A DNA stretch of 64,000 nt from the NCBI GenBank assembly GCA_947311845.1, contig CAMZMU010000075.1, forward strand, positions 20,990,747 through 21,054,746, written 5' to 3'. The notes below the pieces were generated by a model. The model was not told where the DNA came from. It made no database searches and was given only the letters and a program-made list of their open reading frames with translations. Each line of letters begins with the position of its first letter. Position 1 is the first letter of the stretch. Positions 59,612 to 64,000 of the stretch are shown here, one piece after another. A program made the translations under genes and the position numbers. This DNA is from Poa pratensis (lineage: Eukaryota; Streptophyta; Magnoliopsida; Poales; Poaceae).

Positions 59612-62600
59612 ATATCTCTCTTGTATTTGTAGCTCTTATTTTAAACTCATACTTTCATTCTCTTCGAAAATAATACAAGTGGGGAATATATCATCCCATA
59701 TATTTTCTTTAGTGAAACCTTTTGGACATATCAAATTATTGGCTGAGCATCCTTAACAACATCTTGTCATGGTTAGGTGTGATCACTCTATCGCATAAAT
59801 ATATTGAAGGTTTTGAAATTGGTTGCTTACCTTATGTTTGTGGTTTGACTTGTGTTGACTGGTAAGTGTGGCTGCTCCTTTTTGTGTATGTGACTTGTTT
59901 GTCTTGAATGCATCATCCTTGTGATTGTTGTGATCTTGATCTTGTTGTGATGTTGCTTGTGTGTATAATTAATCAAGTGTGCCAGAGTAGTAAATTAAAA
60001 GCACACTTGATAAGAAATTTGGTATGTGACTTAAATTTAAAACAAACTCCTCAAATTATTCAACAAATGGAAATTTCCCTTACCTAATTATCTAATTCCT
60101 TTAAACAAATATTTTCTCTATGAAAATAAAAATTATTTGAAGTTAATATATTTGTTAAGGAAGTTCCAAGAGTTCAAAAATAATATTTTGAACTTGCTTT
60201 AAAATTTCTAAAGGATTATAAATTTGTATTTAAGAAAAATGCCATATTTAAACCCTATGAACAAAAGTTGTTCAAAGCATTTTATTTTAACACCCCAATT
60301 TTTTTGGAGCTTCTACATGTTATGGGGAGGCTACCTGATTTTTCTCATAATTTTCTAAAATGTTTTAGTGCCCCAAATAAATCCCTAGAAGTACTGGAAA
60401 TAAAAAAACATGAAATCAGGAAAATATAGGGAGTTTTCTGCAAAATCTTGATCTTCTTCCTGTAGCTCCAGTGGCGGGCATGGCGCCAGTGTTGCCGTGC
60501 CTCGTGGCCGCGCCGCCCGCCCTCCTGCCGCTCGAAGAGGATAAGGAGCCCCCCCGAGGCGCTCCTCTGCTCCCCCTCCCTCACTTATCTCCTCTCCTGC
60601 TCCCTCTCTCTCTCTCTCTGCTCCTCTCTGCGAACCGAACCCTAGCCGCCATGGCTGCGAGCCTCGCCGTCGATTGGAGCCTCCCCGAGCAAATCGAAGA
60701 CCGCCATCGACACCGCCGCGTCGTCCTCTACATCCCCGTCCAAGGAATCGAGAAGGGGCGCCCGGATTCGTCTCCTCCGAGTTCATCCTCTTCCGCTCCG
60801 GCCGCCACCTTTCCAGGAAGCTCGCGAGCAGTTCCATCCATCATTCTCCGCCATTTTCGCTTCTCTGAGATCCCCTCATCGCGAGCTAGCTAATGGACAT
60901 CACCTTTTCTTCTTAGGGCACCGGAGTCGCCGTCGCCGTCCTCGCCCTGCTCCTGCTCGCCACCCAGTGCCTCTGTGAGTGTCGAGGAAGAAGAAGAAGA
61001 CCCGTACCACTTCGTGACGGGCGTGGGCCGTTGGCTGGGCCACGATCTGCGCTGCTCGGCCGGATCTGGGCCAGATCTGGCCCGTTTCCATTTTTCTTTA
61101 GTAGATCTATTCCTGTTTTAGTTTCCTGTTTAATTGCAGTGTAGGTTTAATTCATTTGTGGTTGATGTGTGCTAGCAATTTGAGTGATTTAAATTTTCTA
61201 GTGTTCTCATGTGTTTTCTTAAACATCCAGAACTGGCTGTTTGCAAAAATACATTTCTAAGTGTTGTCTAGGATAAATCTTGTAAAATGATCCTTTTTCA
61301 CTAAATATTTAATATCTAGAGTTTTATACTCCAAAATTTGCAAACTAAAATTCTATGGAAAGCCTGAAGTGATAGCTCTCCAGATCTGTTGGCCTTGTAT
61401 GCAAATGAAACCTGAAACAAAAGTTCTATTCATTCTTGTAAACACACTAGTGACTCTTTGGTGATTTTTGTAGATTTTTGTGAGATGATTTTTGGAGTAA
61501 ATCCAATTGGCTTGTCTTCTATATGTGTAGGAGAACATATCCCTAGCTTGGTTTGAATTTAGGAGTCACTGATTGACTGTGGTGATAATTATAAGCTTTA
61601 GGCCTTTTCTGCCTATTTTTATTAGGCCTTTATTAATTGTTGTGTTATAACTCTATTGTTATAAATGTGTTTCCTAGCATGTGTAGGGTGGTAACCCATT
61701 GTTGTGACGTGTTTCCTTATTTTTACTAGCATGTTAGGAGAGTTACTTGTGAGTCATGTATTTGTTAGGTTTTATTCCCTATATAACTTTTCACCTAGTA
61801 ATTAGGAATTGCTATGCTTATTTATTTTGATGCTAGATTATTTTGTGTGATTAATATGTTTGTCTTGCTTGTTAAACTTGGTTGTCCTTAAGTTGAATAC
61901 TATCATAGGTATCTGGTTAATGTCTCCACCTTAGCTGGGTAAAGAGTTTTAACCTGCAGATAAAATTTAACGACTTAACTTTTGTCTGAAGTATTTCCTG
62001 TTAAGGGAAAAATGTTCGTTAGGTACCTTTAATAGAGGATGTCTTGGTGCTCTATGTTTTTAGCATGTGTTTGGTGTTATACTCCTGTTAGTATAATGCC
62101 CTTGTGATGTTGTCTGGGTAAAGTGGCTTGTTAAGTAAATTGTTTTATTCGCATATAGATAAACATGTGGTTATGTGATGTTTTGCTTGTCTGGATTAAT
62201 TTCTTGTTAGCATCTAGCTAAGTGTGGTGATTGTTGTTAAGTGTTTGTTTTTAGTTCAACTAGTATCCTTTATTTATGCTGCTGTAGCTTTAGTAAATAA
62301 ATGGTGCTAGGTTTGTTGTTAAGGCAGTTTTCCTTGAAGTGTTCTTAGAGTAGATTTTAGTTTGTTGCTTGATTAAATTAGTGATATGTTATTGGTATGA
62401 TTCGTTGTTTGTATACCACTTGTGGTTTGGTTTGCTTATTGAGTGTTGTTTTATTTTCATGTTTGCGACGCTAGAGATAAACGCTACCGGAGTGGTATTT
62501 GGAAAGGATTTATCGAAGAAGGATGAGAGTTTATTTCTTTGATCAATGAGGAGAAGTCCAGGAACATTATGCTGAAATCAGGCAAGCTACTTCTCTGAGC

Positions 62601-64000
62601 TTGCATCTATATACATCTATTTTGGTTCACATGTTTTACTTATAAAGAGCATAAGTGATTTATGTGGTATTTGCCACTAAAGATACGATTTTGAAAACCC
62701 TTTTTCCAAAATACAAGTATATTATTTTGACACCCTATATGGAGATATTAGATGGAAATTCTTTTTCAAACTATAGGATGGGAAAAAATTGTTTACTCAA
62801 AACTCCTTTGAAATACTTGTGTGGATATGGAATGCCGAGATGTCGGTGTTGAAGTGGAGAAGGGGAGAATGATGGTTTTTGATAAAAAGCACATTGTGTC
62901 CTTGTACTTACGTCGACCAGCCGATAACCTGTGCGACCACATTACCCACATATGGGCAGGGGCGTAGTCATATAATTTGCTCATATTAGTATGGGATGCC
63001 TCAACAACGGAGATGACTCCGTTCCATGAGGGATGGTTTGGTGACCAACCCCTGACCTGGGTCCTCTTAAGAGAAGTCTACCGGAGGCCGGTATGAGTAT
63101 ATTGGAGAAAGAGGATTGAAGACGCCACCTTTGGGTCGCCGGGCAGAACTATGAGTCCTCACACTTAGATTCCGACGAGCTGGGTTAAGTGTTGATGGAA
63201 AGTGTCATAGCGGCAAGGTCCTATACTACCATGAGCAAAGGACAGGCTATGGTCGGTGACTCAACTTCGCATACACCTTGTATGGCGGGACGTGGCCGAC
63301 ACGATGAGTTGCCGGATGGATGTGGGGAAAGCGTGCTACCTCTGCAGAGGGTAAAACTATTCGAATAGCCGAGTCCTCGGATATGGACAGTTGGGAGGCC
63401 CTACCTTGACCTATGTGCAAGTTTTGCAAAGTTTTGAGATTTGAAAATAAAATGGAGATGTGTTGTATCTGCAACTCTACCGACGGGCTCGTATGAGGTT
63501 GCTGGAGAATGATTGACCATGAAGGGCTATGGTTGAGACGTGCAAAGTTTTGTGTTTCAAAAAAAATGAAGTGGAAATGTTTATGCAACTCTACCGAAGG
63601 GCTGGTATGAGTTTGCTGGGGATAAATGACCATGAATGGCTATGGTCGGAAAAGGAGGAGTTTTGGGGAAATAAAACCTGGTAATGATTTTTGGAGGAAA
63701 AGTTTATAATATAGACTTCTTACCTTTTTCAACAAAGATGTATTTACGGGAAAAGTTTTAAAAGAGACTTCTTACAAAAACAGATTTATGGGAAAAAGTT
63801 CTAATGCCTTCTTTCATGTTTCAAATAAAGTTATAGGAATTTCAAACAAAGGTTTATTAAACAAAGTCTATCCTTCTCTTTTTCAATAAGGATGTGGAGT
63901 TTTCAAAGCAAAGAAAGTTTTATTTAAACAATAAAAAGAGTAATGCATGCTCATTCGGGGGTAGTTTGCGAGTACAATCAAATGTACTCATAGTGGTTTC
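59612..64000 (+). other. Continuation of the interrupted LTR-like sequence
   Basis: 59612-60450 is AT-rich. 60460-61060 is a GC-rich island with a CT run (60605-60632) and a context resembling a gene leader (AACCCTAGCCGCCATGG, about 60637-60653), but no recognised protein. 61080-62460 is T-rich without ORFs. 62880-63400 is non-coding. 63411-63650 holds two tandem copies of a unit of about 115 bp (CAACTCTACCGA.GGGCT...GACCATGAA.GGCTATGG). No gag-pol or RNA gene is visible. Confidence 0.4.

Larger units (their letters stand above)
48403..64000 (+). mobile_element. Long LTR-like sequence of an unclassified retroelement, interrupted and running off the window
   Basis: TGTCACATCCC at 48403 opens non-coding sequence within a LINE reading frame, a TG border typical of an LTR. 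The sequence is interrupted at 48804/59612 by the gypsy element (ATATC duplicated) and resumes to the window end, giving at least 4.8 kb with no gag-pol coding. Long LTRs of this size exist in several Triticeae gypsy families. The segment ACCTCTGCAGAGGGTAAAAC with TTCGAATAGCCG (about 63339-63370) is a pattern I associate with those LTRs, from memory. The candidate target duplication is GAGGG; its partner is out of view. Confidence 0.45.

Noticed and set aside
60471..60893. 140-codon ORF with a gene-like leader (CT run, ACCCTAGCCGCCATGG)
   Set aside because: No family signature, and it lies within non-coding LTR-like sequence; kept only as a note.

Overview
The window is plant nuclear DNA, most likely from a large-genome grass of the wheat/barley tribe (Triticeae). 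The evidence is GT-AG introns, grass-type CACTA families with TTTGCCGTG or TCTGTGGCGCA subterminal repeats, Stowaway MITEs, Helitrons, a SINE, LINEs and a long nested LTR-retrotransposon stack. No bacterial or organellar genes were seen. Species is an inference.

The only host gene I can support is a minus-strand LRR receptor-like kinase of the malectin-like (LRR-I) type. I traced it through 12 exons from the ATG at 33240 to the TGA at 2056, about 31.2 kb of genomic DNA for about 864 codons. All 11 introns have GT-AG borders and compatible phases. Three introns were enlarged by mobile DNA. Intron 9 (9.2 kb) holds a complete CACTA element. Intron 3 (13.5 kb) holds a small CACTA, a Harbinger-like element, Helitron-like ends, a LINE and a SINE. 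Intron 2 (4.7 kb) holds three Stowaway MITEs, an LTR-like fragment and a Helitron. The kinase half is intact, but exon 2 lacks one base at two places, so this copy is either a young pseudogene or carries two assembly errors.

Layout: 1-567, 5' end of a minus-strand copia element with a 145-bp LTR. 844-1445, end of a LINE. 2056-33240, the kinase gene and its intronic elements. 33241-33913, its short promoter. 33914 to about 47104, a second, larger CACTA on the minus strand, with a frameshifted TNP2 transposase, an apparently intact seven-exon second protein of 622 residues, long hairpins upstream of the transposase, and a six-unit array of 352-bp tandem repeats. 47815-48402, a LINE fragment. 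From 48403 to the window end, a long LTR-like sequence of another retroelement, split at 48805-59611 by a complete 10.8-kb Ty3/gypsy element of the dual-RNase-H (Tat) type with TSD ATATC.

The most unusual observation is in the 3' part of that gypsy element. Between pol and the 3' LTR, two antisense ORFs each sit just downstream of their own TATAAAA box. One (57786-58373, minus) reads as a plant B3 DNA-binding-domain protein. Other points of interest are the composite CACTA in intron 9, the 352-bp array with a diverged inverted copy beside it, and the two coding elements in the kinase introns, both opposite to the host gene. All calls come from reading the sequence; no database search was run.
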